Below, piece by piece: positions 10,401 through 18,132 of a stretch of DNA of 64,000 nucleotides (position 1 is its first letter; each line of letters opens with the position of its first letter). The DNA comes from Methylobacterium sp. B4 (GTDB taxonomy: Bacteria; Pseudomonadota; Alphaproteobacteria; Rhizobiales; Beijerinckiaceae): positions 1 to 64,000 of the forward strand of contig NZ_QJJJ01000015.1 of the NCBI RefSeq assembly GCF_003201865.1, written 5' to 3'. The notes under the pieces are model-generated. The model ran no database searches. It was not told the origin of the DNA and was given only the letters and a program-made list of their open reading frames with translations. Both the position numbers and the translations under genes were made by a program.

Positions 10401-10802
10401 GAGATCAGCCCGACACGCGGCGCGGACGCGCCGCACGACGACATCATCGCCAAGCCGTTCGACATGCAGGATCTTCTGGAGAGGATCACAGGGCTTCTGG
10501 GTACCGCCCGCCCGCTCCCCGGGCCCGCCCCGGAACCCCGCCCGATCATGCGCCCCGAGCGTCCGACCGAAGCCGCGAAGGACGGCGCGGCGCGCGGGGG
10601 AACCGTGCCGGCCGAGCACGTCGCCGCGCTGCTGCGCCTCGGCCGCATCGGCCACGTGCGCGGCATCGAGGCCAAGCTCACAGAGTTGGAGAGCGACGCC
10701 GCCGTGCCGCCCGCCTTCATCGCGCAGATGCGCGGGCTGGTGACCGCCTACGACATGCGCCGCTACGTCGGCGTTCTGGAGGGGTTGGCCCGCGATGCCT
10801 GA
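7401..10802 (+). CDS. Hybrid histidine kinase with NCS1-permease input domain
   Basis: A membrane sensor kinase of about 1133 residues. Residues ~1-490 resemble the NCS1 purine/cytosine permease family (PIRRDYNRLVADETLEDYA, then about twelve hydrophobic segments). A Cys-rich knuckle follows (Cys496 to Cys533, with CxxC and CSLCC motifs, probably zinc-binding), then two transmembrane helices, a coiled coil, HisKA (His679 in ISHELRTPLN), HATPase (N-box LLSNAIKF) and a receiver domain (Asp968). No ATG exists before the permease domain; the frame opens at 7377, and CTG 7401 is preceded by GAGGA with good spacing. GTG 7587 would delete the conserved N-terminus. It overlaps the response regulator by 8 bases and diverges from urt-fmd, so it probably senses an amide, urea or nucleobase. 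Confidence 0.85.
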   Translation: MSARSIIPIRRDYNRLVADETLEDYALRFTAKKARRWSSFRIAQTALGSLSFLALEAIGGTLVLATGFTNTFAAVLVVGLIIFATAAPITIYAARYGVDIDLLTRGAGFGYLGSTITSLIYAGFTFLFFAIEAAIMALALQLCFGLPLWIGYIVSAGAVIPLVIYGIRLISRFQLWTQPLWIGLNLLPLVCIWFSGPVPFEAFTGYPGLEAAGAGFDLRLFGLASGILLALLAQVGEQVDFLRFMPPPEGKGDWRWWVGVLSAGAGWIVPGMLKILLGAFLTVLALGHGVSPERAAEPTQMYAVAFGYVSGSPGVALALTGLFVVISQLKINVTNAYAGSIAWSNFFSRLTHSHPGRVVWLVFNVAIALLLMELGIDKTLSSTLPLYACVVSAWVGALAADLAVNKPLGLSPPGIEFKRAHLYAINPVGTGAMVLSLLAGCLIHAGLFGDALQPFAPMLALATAFVAAPAIALATGGKRYLARDPQTAWDRPEITCRVCEHPFEAEDMARCPAYSGPICSLCCSLDARCGDLCKPHGRLEVQAHDALSRVLPARTAAWIGAPLGRYIALMLTLITVIGLILVIVHAGAAAAHPEHGETLRAALTSLFFILIVILGVVAWLFVLAQESRRVAQEETARQTALYEAEIAAHKVTDAKLQQAKETAEAANLAKSRYVVGISHELRTPLNAVLGYAQLLEGDPSIPEPRRNGIRVIRRSAQHLSGLIDGLLDISRMEAGRLQTHRNEIRLADFLAQIVDMVRLQAEGAGLTFRFTRPEILPAVVATDEKRLRQILLNLLSNAIKFTAEGEVALEMTYRGQVAVFTIRDTGLGIPEADLGRIFEPFERGSMPAARAAPGTGLGLTIAHLLSQVMGGEITVESRVGEGTCFRVRLMLASVSRPAPAAIPAPAAVTRPSLAEPGRLVLVADDDPAHRALMREILQPLGFTVAEAPDGPACLALAKAREPALILLDIAMPGMSGWEVARTLRETGFTARIAMMSANVHEISPTRGADAPHDDIIAKPFDMQDLLERITGLLGTARPLPGPAPEPRPIMRPERPTEAAKDGAARGGTVPAEHVAALLRLGRIGHVRGIEAKLTELESDAAVPPAFIAQMRGLVTAYDMRRYVGVLEGLARDA

Positions 10803-11697
10803 CACGCGGCGCGACATCGTCCTCGTCGTCGATGATTCCCCCGATACGCTCAGCTTTCTCACCGAGGCGATCGAGCGCTCCGGCGCCACCGTGCTCGTGG
10901 CGGTGGGCGGTGACCTCGCCCTCGACCTCGTGGAGGAGATCACTCCCGACATCATCCTGCTCGACGCGGTGATGCCGGGCATGGACGGGTTCGAAACCTG
11001 CCGCCGGCTCAAGGCCAAGGGCCATCTCGCCCACGTGCCGGTCATCTTCATGACCGGACTGTCGGAGACCGAGCACATCGTGAAGGGCCTGGGCGCGGGC
11101 GGGACCGACTACGTCACCAAGCCCATCGCCCCCGACGAGATCTTGGCGCGCATCCGCGTCCATCTCGCGAGCGCGCGGGCCGCGCAGAGCGCCCGGGCGG
11201 CGCTCGACACCGCCGGGCGGACCTTGTTCGCGGTCGATGCCGCGGGCGCGGTCCTGTGGTGCACGCCGCAGGCCGCGCAGGTGCTCGCCGCGCTCGGAGC
11301 GAGCGAGCCGCTGAGCCTTCCCCCGAGCGGGCGCGACTGGCTGGCCAAATGCCTGGCCGGCGCCGCCGCGCCCCTCACGCTCACCGATGCGCAGCGGCGC
11401 ATCCATACCTTGAGCTTCATCGGCCGCACCGGGCCCGAGATCCTGCTGCGGCTCTCCGGCGATCCCGCCGCCGCCGGCCTGGAACGGCTGCGCGAGCGCC
11501 TGCCGATCACCGGCCGCGAGGCGGAGGTGCTGCTCTGGCTCTCCCGCGGCAAGTCGAGCCGCGACATCGGCGAGATCCTAGGCTTGAGCCCCCGCACGGT
11601 GACGAAGCACCTGGAAGGCATCTACGCCAAACTCGGCGTCGAGAACCGCACCGCCGCCTCGGCGGTCGCGGCGCGGCACCTGCGCGATCTGGATTGA
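10795..11697 (+). CDS. REC-LuxR response regulator
   Basis: Cytoplasmic transcription factor of 300 residues. An N-terminal receiver domain carries Asp13-Asp14, phospho-acceptor Asp57 (LLDAVMPGMDG), Thr87 and Lys109. A linker of about 100 residues with possible PAS-like character follows, then a LuxR/NarL helix-turn-helix (ITGREAEVLLWLSRG, SPRTVTKHLEGIYAKLGVENRT) at the C-terminus. The ATG overlaps the end of the kinase gene, so the two are translationally coupled and form a two-component pair. The likely target is the divergent urt-fmd operon, which is inference from position. Confidence 0.9.
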   Translation: MPDTRRDIVLVVDDSPDTLSFLTEAIERSGATVLVAVGGDLALDLVEEITPDIILLDAVMPGMDGFETCRRLKAKGHLAHVPVIFMTGLSETEHIVKGLGAGGTDYVTKPIAPDEILARIRVHLASARAAQSARAALDTAGRTLFAVDAAGAVLWCTPQAAQVLAALGASEPLSLPPSGRDWLAKCLAGAAAPLTLTDAQRRIHTLSFIGRTGPEILLRLSGDPAAAGLERLRERLPITGREAEVLLWLSRGKSSRDIGEILGLSPRTVTKHLEGIYAKLGVENRTAASAVAARHLRDLD

Positions 11698-11713
11698 TCC
11701 GCCGAACCCCTGT

Positions 11714-11806
11714 CGTCATCGCGAGGCGGAGCCGAAGCGATCCAGGGCTCCGCCTCCTCCGGAAAGGGCGCGCAGCTGGATCGCTTCGCATGCACTCGCG
11801 ACGACG
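11714..11806. repeat. Dispersed palindromic repeat (CGTCATCGCGAGGCGGAG family)
   Basis: The left arm (11714-11745, CGTCATCGCGAGGCGGAGCC then GAAGCGATCCAG) and right arm (11776-11806, CTGGATCGCTTCGCATGCAC then TCGCGACGACG) are near reverse complements around about 30 bases. The same core recurs at 28589-28613 and 32392-32422, always between genes. It resembles the CGTCATTGCGAGCG...GAAGCAATCCAG intergenic repeats of Bradyrhizobium relatives. It may act as a transcript end for the response regulator. Confidence 0.75.
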
Positions 11807-11819
11807 GCGTTGACAGCGG

Positions 11820-12005
11820 TCAGATCAGGGCACGCGGGCCGTTCGAGGCCGAACGGCCGCCATCGACCGGCAGGTTGCCCCCCGTGACGAAGTGCGCGTC
11901 CTTGCTCGCCACGAAGGCGACGGCCCCGGAGATGTCGTCGGGCTCCGCCCGGCTCATCGGGATGCGTTCCTCGAACTTGGCGACGCGTTCGGGCTGGTCG
12001 GCCCC
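11820..12005 (-). pseudogene. C-terminal remnant of a short-chain dehydrogenase/reductase
   Basis: About 61 codons encode a recognisable SDR C-terminus: a PMSRAEPDDISGAVAFVASK stretch, then FVTGGNLPVDGG, the part that follows the active site in classical SDRs. No Rossmann nucleotide-binding motif or YxxxK active site occurs upstream in this or neighbouring frames; the sequence before it is unrelated and lacks a start in context. A truncated relic is the simplest reading. The adjacent palindromic repeat may mark the site of rearrangement. Confidence 0.7.
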
Positions 12006-12386
12006 CGGTGCTGTCCGGCGAGGCGGCCCGCCCCGCAGCGAGGCCCGGTCAACCGGTCCCGATGGGGCCGGGACACGAAAGCGCCAAGACCGAACCCGGC
12101 GCGACAGTGATTCCCGAGCCTCGACATCACTTGAGGCCGCGCGCGCAGGGGTGTACGGCGCAGGCGTCATGCCTTCGCCGCATTCCACGGGGAAGCAGGC
12201 CGCCGTCTCGTTCGGGCGAAAAACCGTGCCGCGCCCGATGCCGCGCCCGGCGATGGGGCGCAGCGCTCCCGCCGGCCGCGCCTCGGATCGAACGGCCGGA
12301 CCGTCATCCCGCGAGTCTGCGGCGCGCCCGAAGAAGCACCGCGTCACGCGTCTACGCGCCATTTCGTTGAAGGGGTCATAACGCCG
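12006..12386. other. Intergenic stretch without a convincing gene
   Basis: About 380 bases between the SDR remnant and the IalB-family gene. Several frames are open because of the high GC, but none shows a start with a ribosome site, a conserved motif or sensible composition. The promoter of the downstream gene should lie here; no clear -35/-10 pair stands out. Confidence 0.5.
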
Positions 12387-13187
12387 ATGTTCCTTGCCAA
12401 GTCTTCCATGGCCAAGCCTTCTGCGCGCCCGCTGCGCGTGGCCGCGTTCCTCGCCATGGCGGGCCTGGGCGTCGGCCTGGGCGGAACCGCCTTCGCTCAG
12501 GCGAAGAAGCCGGCCGCCCCGGCGCCGACCCCCGCCCCCGCTCAGGCCCAGCCCGCCGCCCCTGCCGGCCAGCAGGCCCAGAATGCCGGCCCGCAGATCA
12601 TCAACGTGAAGTCGGAGCCGAGCCAGGCCGACTGGACCAAGGTCTGCGGCAAGGACAACAATTCCGGCACCGACGTCTGCTACACCACCCGTGACTTCGT
12701 CTCGGATTCCGGTCAGCCGGTGCTCGCGGTCGCGCTCTACGACATGAAGAACGCCTCCACGAAGCAGGAGGTGAAGGTCGTCCGCTTCCTCCTGCCGCTC
12801 GGCCTGATGCTGGCGCCGGGCATGCGCTTCGACGTCGACGGCAAGGAAGTCACCGGCGGCAAGTTCGCGGTCTGCTTCCCCAACGGCTGCTTCGCGGAGG
12901 CCGGCGGCGTCTCGAACGAGTTGGTGACCGCCCTCAAGAAGGGCACCACGCTCAACGTCCGGGTCCAGAACCAGACCCAGCGCGAGGTGGTCTTCGCGGT
13001 GCCGGTGGCCGGCTTCGGCAAGGCCTTCGACGGCCCGGCCATCGATCCGAAGGTGCTCGAGGAGCAGCAGAAGAAGCTCCAGGCCGAGATGGAGAAGCGC
13101 AGCGACGAGATGCGCAAGAAGCTCGAGCAGCAGGGTGGCGCCGCGCCGGCCCCCGCCGCCCCGGCCGCCAGCGCCGCTCCGAAGTAA
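12387..13187 (+). CDS. Invasion-associated locus B (IalB) family protein
   Basis: Exported protein of 266 residues. A signal peptide (PLRVAAFLAMAGLGVGLGGT, cleavage after AFAQA) is followed by an Ala/Pro-rich linker and the IalB domain, with paired cysteines (VCGKD...DVCYTTRDF, and FAVCFPNGCFAE), the pattern of this family. The last ~45 residues form a charged helix (EEQQKKLQAEMEKRSDEMRK, coiled-coil-like) and an Ala/Pro tail. IalB proteins are periplasmic or outer-membrane-associated in alphaproteobacteria; their molecular role is unclear. An in-frame ATG at 12408 is an alternative start. A strong intrinsic terminator follows 28 bases after the stop, so it is a single-gene unit. Confidence 0.85.
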   Translation: MFLAKSSMAKPSARPLRVAAFLAMAGLGVGLGGTAFAQAKKPAAPAPTPAPAQAQPAAPAGQQAQNAGPQIINVKSEPSQADWTKVCGKDNNSGTDVCYTTRDFVSDSGQPVLAVALYDMKNASTKQEVKVVRFLLPLGLMLAPGMRFDVDGKEVTGGKFAVCFPNGCFAEAGGVSNELVTALKKGTTLNVRVQNQTQREVVFAVPVAGFGKAFDGPAIDPKVLEEQQKKLQAEMEKRSDEMRKKLEQQGGAAPAPAAPAASAAPK

Positions 13188-13214
13188 GTCGCAGAACGCC
13201 TCATCCTCGAAAGG

Positions 13215-13251
13215 AAGCCCCGCCGTGGTCACCACGGCGGGGCTTCTTCGT
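13215..13251 (+). terminator. Intrinsic terminator after the IalB-family gene
   Basis: A perfect 14-bp stem (13215-13228 with 13232-13245, AAGCCCCGCCGTGG and its complement) with a 3-base loop is followed by CTTCGTTT. This is the expected position for the end of the upstream transcript. Confidence 0.85.
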
Positions 13252-13522
13252 TTCTCGCTGCCTGCTTGGGTCAGGGCAAAGCAGAGCCGAGACCGAGGAG
13301 ACGCAACCCGACGAGCGGTGACGCGTTCTGCCTGTCCCAGATCGATCGGCAGTATCGCCACAGTCAATCGATGAACGTCCGTTAAGGATGTTTCGTCGGT
13401 GAGCCGTTTGGATTGCGTGAGCAACGGTGACGAAACGCACCGCGCAATCCCACTGCACAAGGTTAGGGGTTATTTAACGGATCAAGGCGGCCGCGAGAGA
13501 GGAGCCGCAACGGAGACGAGAG
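13252..13522. other. Leader region of the 29-codon peptide and cobF
   Basis: About 270 bases that are less GC-rich than the surroundings. It holds an 8-bp inverted repeat (GGATTGCG at 13410-13417 with CGCAATCC at 13443-13450) and a short AT-rich run (GGGGTTATTTAACGG near 13467). It probably contains the promoter and a structured 5' leader. I found no cobalamin-riboswitch B12 box in it. Confidence 0.4.
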
Positions 13523-13612
13523 ATGAGCCAGCGCATCGAAGACATCAAGTTCATGGCGACGATGACCTTCGTCACCTTATTCGGCACTTGCCTGACGGCG
13601 CTGGTGGGCTGA
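13523..13612 (+). CDS. Small hydrophobic peptide, 29 residues
   Basis: A short frame starting with ATG at 13523, preceded by GGAG about 7 bases upstream. It encodes MSQRIEDIKF followed by a single hydrophobic segment (MATMTFVTLFGTCLTALVG), the layout of a one-helix membrane miniprotein with a charged N-terminus. It sits about 115 bases before cobF on the same strand. I do not recognise it. It could be a real membrane microprotein or a leader peptide. Confidence 0.5.
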   Translation: MSQRIEDIKFMATMTFVTLFGTCLTALVG

Positions 13613-13728
13613 GCGAAGCCCGCGTCTACGGCTCCCCTTTTGGGCCGAATGCGTTAAGAAGCCGCTTCCATCCCAAGCCCGCACCAGGGCGGACTTCGCC
13701 GGGACACACCCGGCCCGGAAGCTGAGAC

Positions 13729-14487
13729 TTGCGACACATCCACGTCATCGGCATCGGCACGGGCAACCCGGAGCACCTGACGGTTCAGGGCATCCGGGCG
13801 CTGCAGGCGACGGACGCCGTCTTCGCCCTCGACAAAGGTGACGCGAAAGCCGGGCTCCTGGGCCTGCGCCGCGCGATCTGCGACCGCTACATCGAGGGCC
13901 GCCCCTACCGCTTCGTCGAAGCGCCCGATCCGGAGCGCGACCGCAGACCCACCGATTACGGTGCGGCGGTGGACGACTGGCACGCTGCCCGCGCTGTGCT
14001 CTACGAGAGCCTGATCGCGGAGCACCTGCGCGAGGACGAGCGGGGCGCCTTCCTCGTCTGGGGCGATCCTTCCCTCTATGACAGCACCCTGCGCATCCTG
14101 GAGCGCGTGCGCGCCCGCGGGTGCGTCGCCTTCACCCATGACGTGATCCCCGGCATCACCAGCGTGCAGGCCTTGGCCGCCGCGCACCGCATCCCGCTCC
14201 ACCCCATCGGCGAGCCGGTGCGGATCACGACGGGCCGCCGCCTGCGCGAAGGGCTCGGCGAGGGGCCCGGCGCCACCGTGGTGATGCTCGACGGCGACCC
14301 GCGCTTCGAGGGTCTCGACCCGGACCTGACGATCTACTGGGGTGCCTATCTCGGCACGTCCGACGAGATCCTCGCCGCGGGCCGGCTCGGCGATGTCGCG
14401 GAGGAGATCCGCCGGGTGCGCGCGGAGGCCCGCGTCCGTCACGGCTGGATCATGGACACCTATCTGCTGCTCCGCCCGGCGCCCTGA
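13729..14487 (+). CDS. cobF: Precorrin-6A synthase (deacetylating) CobF
   Basis: Cytoplasmic SAM-dependent methyltransferase of the aerobic cobalamin pathway: it methylates C-1 of precorrin-5 and releases acetate (EC 2.1.1.152). The tetrapyrrole-methylase fold begins IHVIGIGTGNPEHLTVQG, with a later LVWGDPSLYDST glycine/aspartate motif and VIPGITSVQALAA. The length of 252 residues is typical of CobF. The start is TTG at 13729, with GGAAG upstream; no ATG fits. It is isolated here from other cob genes, so the rest of the pathway must be elsewhere. Confidence 0.92.
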   Translation: MRHIHVIGIGTGNPEHLTVQGIRALQATDAVFALDKGDAKAGLLGLRRAICDRYIEGRPYRFVEAPDPERDRRPTDYGAAVDDWHAARAVLYESLIAEHLREDERGAFLVWGDPSLYDSTLRILERVRARGCVAFTHDVIPGITSVQALAAAHRIPLHPIGEPVRITTGRRLREGLGEGPGATVVMLDGDPRFEGLDPDLTIYWGAYLGTSDEILAAGRLGDVAEEIRRVRAEARVRHGWIMDTYLLLRPAP

Positions 14488-14719
14488 GGCGCGCCGGGCC
14501 GCGCGCGGCCTGCGGCAAAGTGTCGACGCAGGGAAGCGTTCGCCCCTCTTTTGCACTGCCCGGAACGGATTCTTCTGACCCGGCCGGCCCCCGCGGCAAA
14601 GGACGCCTCCGGCCGTTTTTTCGCCCTGGCAGAGGCCTTGCTTCGCCACCTCCACGATGGACATTCTCGGGACGACAGAACCCGGACCATCGGGACGACG
14701 GATGCCTTGGGGGCGTGAG

Positions 14720-16018
14720 ATGACGGCTGGCTCGCGGCGAGCCGTGCGCGGGGCGACCTGCGTCGCGATTCTGCTGGCCTGCACCTTGATGGCGGGGCCA
14801 TCGCCGCTCGGCCTGGGCGAGGGCCAGTTGGCGCCCGGCCCGCGTGGGGCGGTGGACCCGGCCGGCCTCGGCCTCACCCTCCGCGAGCCCGACCCGCTCG
14901 CAACCGCGCCGGAGCCTTTAGCGACCCGCCTCGCGCTCGGCCCGCAGGGGCGCGACGTGCGGCTCTCCGGCGAGTTGACCGATGGCGCCGCCGAACGGCT
15001 CGCCCGCCTCCTCGACGACCACGGGTCGGTCGAGCGCATCCATCTCACCAGCGAGGGCGGCCTCGTCGAGGAGGGGGCAGCCATCGGCGCCCTGATCGCG
15101 CGGCACGGCCTCGTCACCTATGTGCCGGATTACTGCGTCTCGGCCTGCACCCTGGCCTTCGTGCGCGGGCGCGAGCGTCTGGTTCTTGCCGAAGCCCGGC
15201 TCGGTTTCCACGCGCCCTACGAGATCGGCCCTTTCGGCGTCGAGATCGCGGCCGACAGCGCGCCGGAGCGGGCCGCCTACCTCGCCGCAGGCGTCGAGGC
15301 CGATTTCGTCGACGCCGCCCTCAAGGTACGGCCGGACGACCTGATGATCCCCGAGACCACCACCCTGGTGCGGGCCGGGGTCGCCACCGGCATCGTCGGG
15401 GCCGACCGCTTCCCCGATTCCACCCTCGACGGGGTCGACGGGCCGGACGGTGCCCGCAGCGTCCTGCTCCGATCGTTTCCGCTCCTGCGCCCGGTCGAGG
15501 CGCAGGCGCCCTGGATCGTCGACCGCATCGCCGGCCATTACCGCGCGCTCTACGGGGAGGGCGCCTCCGAGGCCGAGGCCGGCGACAGCCTGCGGCGCCT
15601 GGCGAGCCGCACCGTCCTGGCGGGCCTGAGCCGGGCCGAGCCGGAGGCCCTCGTCGCTTTGGGCACCTATCTGGCCCAGGCCATGGACAAGGCCGCGGCG
15701 GGGCAGCCGGGAGCCTGCGCGGCGATCGGCGCGGAGGGCAACCTGTTCCTCGCCCGCCGGGTGCTGGGCGAGGGGGGCGATGCCGGCGCCCGGTCGATCA
15801 TGACCCGGGCGCTGGCGGGGACGGCGCCGATCGCCTCCGGCAGGAACGAGGCCGGCCCGCGCGGGCAGGCCTTGCCCCCGGCCGCCGCCTGCGGCGATCT
15901 GCGACGGGCCTACGACGCCGCGCTCGGCCTGCCGCTTCAGGCGGCGGCCGAGGCGTTGCGCGGGCTCGTCTTCGGCACAGCGCCTCCGCCCGCCCTGGAG
16001 GCGACGGCCCACCCCTGA
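14720..16018 (+). CDS. Predicted periplasmic ClpP-fold protein (COG3904-like)
   Basis: Exported or membrane-anchored protein of 432 residues. A hydrophobic N-terminus (TCVAILLACTLMAGPSPLG) precedes a ClpP/crotonase-like domain at about residues 70-210. It has IHLTSEGGLVEEGAAIGALI, then the nucleophile-containing VSACTLAFVRGRERL and a conserved His in RLGFHAPYE, as in predicted serine-peptidase-like proteins of COG3904. The C-terminal half is helical, has no recognisable domain and ends in an Ala-rich tail. ATG 14720 was chosen; ATG 14702 in frame would add six residues. Substrate and activity are unknown. Confidence 0.75.
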   Translation: MTAGSRRAVRGATCVAILLACTLMAGPSPLGLGEGQLAPGPRGAVDPAGLGLTLREPDPLATAPEPLATRLALGPQGRDVRLSGELTDGAAERLARLLDDHGSVERIHLTSEGGLVEEGAAIGALIARHGLVTYVPDYCVSACTLAFVRGRERLVLAEARLGFHAPYEIGPFGVEIAADSAPERAAYLAAGVEADFVDAALKVRPDDLMIPETTTLVRAGVATGIVGADRFPDSTLDGVDGPDGARSVLLRSFPLLRPVEAQAPWIVDRIAGHYRALYGEGASEAEAGDSLRRLASRTVLAGLSRAEPEALVALGTYLAQAMDKAAAGQPGACAAIGAEGNLFLARRVLGEGGDAGARSIMTRALAGTAPIASGRNEAGPRGQALPPAAACGDLRRAYDAALGLPLQAAAEALRGLVFGTAPPPALEATAHP

Positions 16019-16504
16019 ACCGCCGCGGATCGGCCGCGGCGATGTTGGCCGCCACGGCATCGATCCCGCGGATGCGACCGGAGATGCCGTCGAGCGCCCC
16101 GCCCGCGCCGTCTCGAACCGGCCGGCGCCGCCTCGGTCTGGGCGAGCATGGCCGCGGTCCGGCTCCGCAACCTGAGGACCGACCCCCGCTCGATGGTGGC
16201 ATAATCACCGACGAGGCAATGCCGCGGCGCCCGGTTGAAGGCATGCCGGTCGTCGGTATCCGCCAGCCCGCCGAGCAGGCCGAGAGCGGCGAAGCTCGCT
16301 TGGATCACGCTCTTGCAGGTCGCGCGAACATGGACGAGCTGCCGCATCCGGCCGGCGAGGTCGTCGCGATGGACACGGCTGAAGCCGACGGGAAAGACGG
16401 CGGTCGCGCCGACCTCGCATCCTTTTGTCGAGAGGTGTGGCGACGAGTGGTGAAGCAACCACAGAGAAAGCCGAGGCCGGCAAACGAGCCCGGGGCGACG
16501 GGGC
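16019..16504. other. Intergenic stretch, no convincing gene
   Basis: About 490 bases between two convergent genes. The minus-strand frame covering ~16140-16460 has slightly protein-like composition (FNRAPRHCLVGDYATIERG) but no start, ribosome site or family match that I can see. It may be a decayed gene. Nothing else stands out. Confidence 0.4.
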
Positions 16505-17071
16505 TTAATGCACCTGACGCGCTCCGGCCCGCAGGCAGCGGGCGAGTTCGTGGCCGATTTCGACCGCAACCTCATCGACGAGGCGGGCCAGGGGCGGGTT
16601 GCGCAGGCCGGCCACCAGACCCTTCATCGCGGCGGCGTGGTCGGCCATGCGGTTGGCCTGCCGCTGAACCCGGCTCGCTTCGGGGCCATCGGAGCGGCGC
16701 GCCTCGGTCAGATCGAAGGCGAGACCCTGGGTCGCGCGCGGTCCGGCCCCGGGATCGTGCCCGCCCCGGCCCATGAGGCGCAGCCAGCGCGCCCCGTCCA
16801 GCCGTGGCCGGGTGCGGATCTCCACCTCGAAGAGGCAGCCATCCTCGCCCGCGGCCCGCAGCATGCTCTCAAAGCGGGCAGCGTCTTCCGCCTCCACCGC
16901 GGCCAGCGCCCGAGCCAGCGGCAGCGCGGGCGCATCCTCGATCGGCACGGCGAGCAGGCGCGCCAGGACCGGCGAGAGGGCGATGCGGTCCGAATGCGGA
17001 TCGTACGCCCAGGCGCCGAGGCAGGCCGTTCCGGCGAACGCGATCGTGAGGTCGGGTTGGAAGGCCGTCAT
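16505..17071 (-). CDS. PAS-domain protein of unknown signal
   Basis: Cytoplasmic protein of 188 residues. Residues ~20-125 look like a PAS domain: AWAYDPHSDRIALSPVLARL, the FEVEIRTRPRLDGARWLRLMGRG strand pair and the closing GLAFDLTEAR motif typical of PAS_3 repeats. The C-terminal ~60 residues are helical (NRMADHAAAMKGLVAGLRNP) with no kinase or output domain. The ATG at 17071 (MTAFQPDLTIAF) was chosen over a longer frame because the extra part is Arg/Pro-rich. It diverges from the ParA-like gene. It could be a stand-alone sensor or an adaptor. Confidence 0.7.
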   Translation of the reverse strand: MTAFQPDLTIAFAGTACLGAWAYDPHSDRIALSPVLARLLAVPIEDAPALPLARALAAVEAEDAARFESMLRAAGEDGCLFEVEIRTRPRLDGARWLRLMGRGGHDPGAGPRATQGLAFDLTEARRSDGPEASRVQRQANRMADHAAAMKGLVAGLRNPPLARLVDEVAVEIGHELARCLRAGARQVH

Positions 17072-17448
17072 CTCGGGACACCGGCGAAGGATGGAACGCG
17101 CACGGCCACCGCCCGAAAGCCGAGGCCTCGGGGATCGTTTCACCCGCGATCTCCGTCTCGGCCCCGCAGGGTCCAAAACATAAACCTCAGGTAAATTTCT
17201 AGCCGCAATAACTGTCTTAGGTTATCCTAGCGGAGCCTTCGGCTCGGCGTAAAGCCCTCAGGTCGCGGTAACGGCCAGATCTCAACCACAGGTCCGGCGT
17301 CGCGCGCCGAGCGCCCCGTCGAGGACCGCCCGCGGCCGAGCCGTTTAACGGCCGGTTAACCATGTTGGGCGACATCCCGGATCAGGGCATCCCGGCATCA
17401 CAGGACGGGCCGGCCCGTCGGATTCGAAGGACGATGGGGGCTGCCGGC
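17072..17448. other. Divergent promoter region between the PAS gene and the ParA-like gene
   Basis: About 375 bases, with a distinctly AT-richer core around 17175-17230 (CCTCAGGTAAATTTCTAG, CTTAGGTTATCCTAG) and a palindrome TTAAC-GGCCG-GTTAA at 17345-17359. The AT-rich core is the likely promoter area. The palindrome could be an operator or binding site for the small partner protein of ParA. Confidence 0.4.
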
Positions 17449-18132
17449 ATGAAAGCGATCACGTTCGTCACGCAGAAGGGGGGCAGCGGCAAGAGCACCC
17501 TATGCATCTCGCTCGCCGTCGCCGCGCAGGAGGCGGGCCACACGGTCTGCATCCTGGAGATGGACCGGCAGGCCACCATCTCCGACTGGCTCGACCACCG
17601 CACCGCCGACGGCCCGGAGGTGGCGCAGATCGACGCCACGCATCTCGACCTCGTGATGGAGCGTCTGGCCGAGTCCTCCTACGACTACGTCTTCATCGAC
17701 ACGCCCGGGATCGATTCCAGCGGCACCCTCTCGGCGATCCGGGCGGCAGATCTGTGCATCATCCCCTGCCGGCCGACGCCCGCGGACCTGCGCGCCTTCA
17801 AGCCGACGCTCGCCGCGGTCTACCGCCTGGAAAAGAAGTTCGCCTTCGTGCTGAACCAGACTCCGCCGCGCTCCTACCGCATCCGCGACGCCGCCGACGG
17901 CCTCGCGGTCCTCGGTATCCTGCCCGACGTCAACATCGTCTCCCGCACCGACCACCAGGACGCCATCGGCGTCGGCCAGGGCGTGACCGAGTACAATCCG
18001 AAGGGTCAGGCCGCGGGCGAGGTGCGTCGGCTGTGGAGCTGGATCGAGCGCCGGATGCAGGCGGCGCGGCCGCGCAAGGCGTCCGGCCAGGACGCGGGCA
18101 AAGAAGCAGGCAAGCATGCCAAGGCCGCCTAA
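17449..18132 (+). CDS. ParA-family ATPase
   Basis: Deviant-Walker ATPase of about 227 residues. Walker A is QKGGSGKSTL with the signature lysine, switch I/II regions appear as EMDRQATISDW and YVFIDTPGIDSSGT, and the fold matches ParA/Soj/MinD relatives. It ends in a Lys/Ala-rich tail. The start is ATG 17449 with GGGGG eight bases upstream; ATG 17434 is also possible. The stop codon lies inside the next gene (17-base overlap), whose product is a small DNA-binding-type protein, so the pair looks like a partition module. As no replication genes are present, it may position a plasmid-like region, a chemoreceptor cluster or another cargo. Confidence 0.85.
   Translation: MKAITFVTQKGGSGKSTLCISLAVAAQEAGHTVCILEMDRQATISDWLDHRTADGPEVAQIDATHLDLVMERLAESSYDYVFIDTPGIDSSGTLSAIRAADLCIIPCRPTPADLRAFKPTLAAVYRLEKKFAFVLNQTPPRSYRIRDAADGLAVLGILPDVNIVSRTDHQDAIGVGQGVTEYNPKGQAAGEVRRLWSWIERRMQAARPRKASGQDAGKEAGKHAKAA

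Noticed and set aside
7302..11078. Very long open frame on the minus strand opposite the histidine kinase
   Set aside because: Its product is Arg/Gly/Asp/His-rich without domain or signal features, and it mirrors the coding strand of a well-supported kinase and regulator. High GC at third positions leaves antisense frames open.
13252..13728. Cobalamin riboswitch before cobF
   Set aside because: No B12-box sequence or four-way junction could be traced in the leader. The hairpin at 13410-13450 is too simple.
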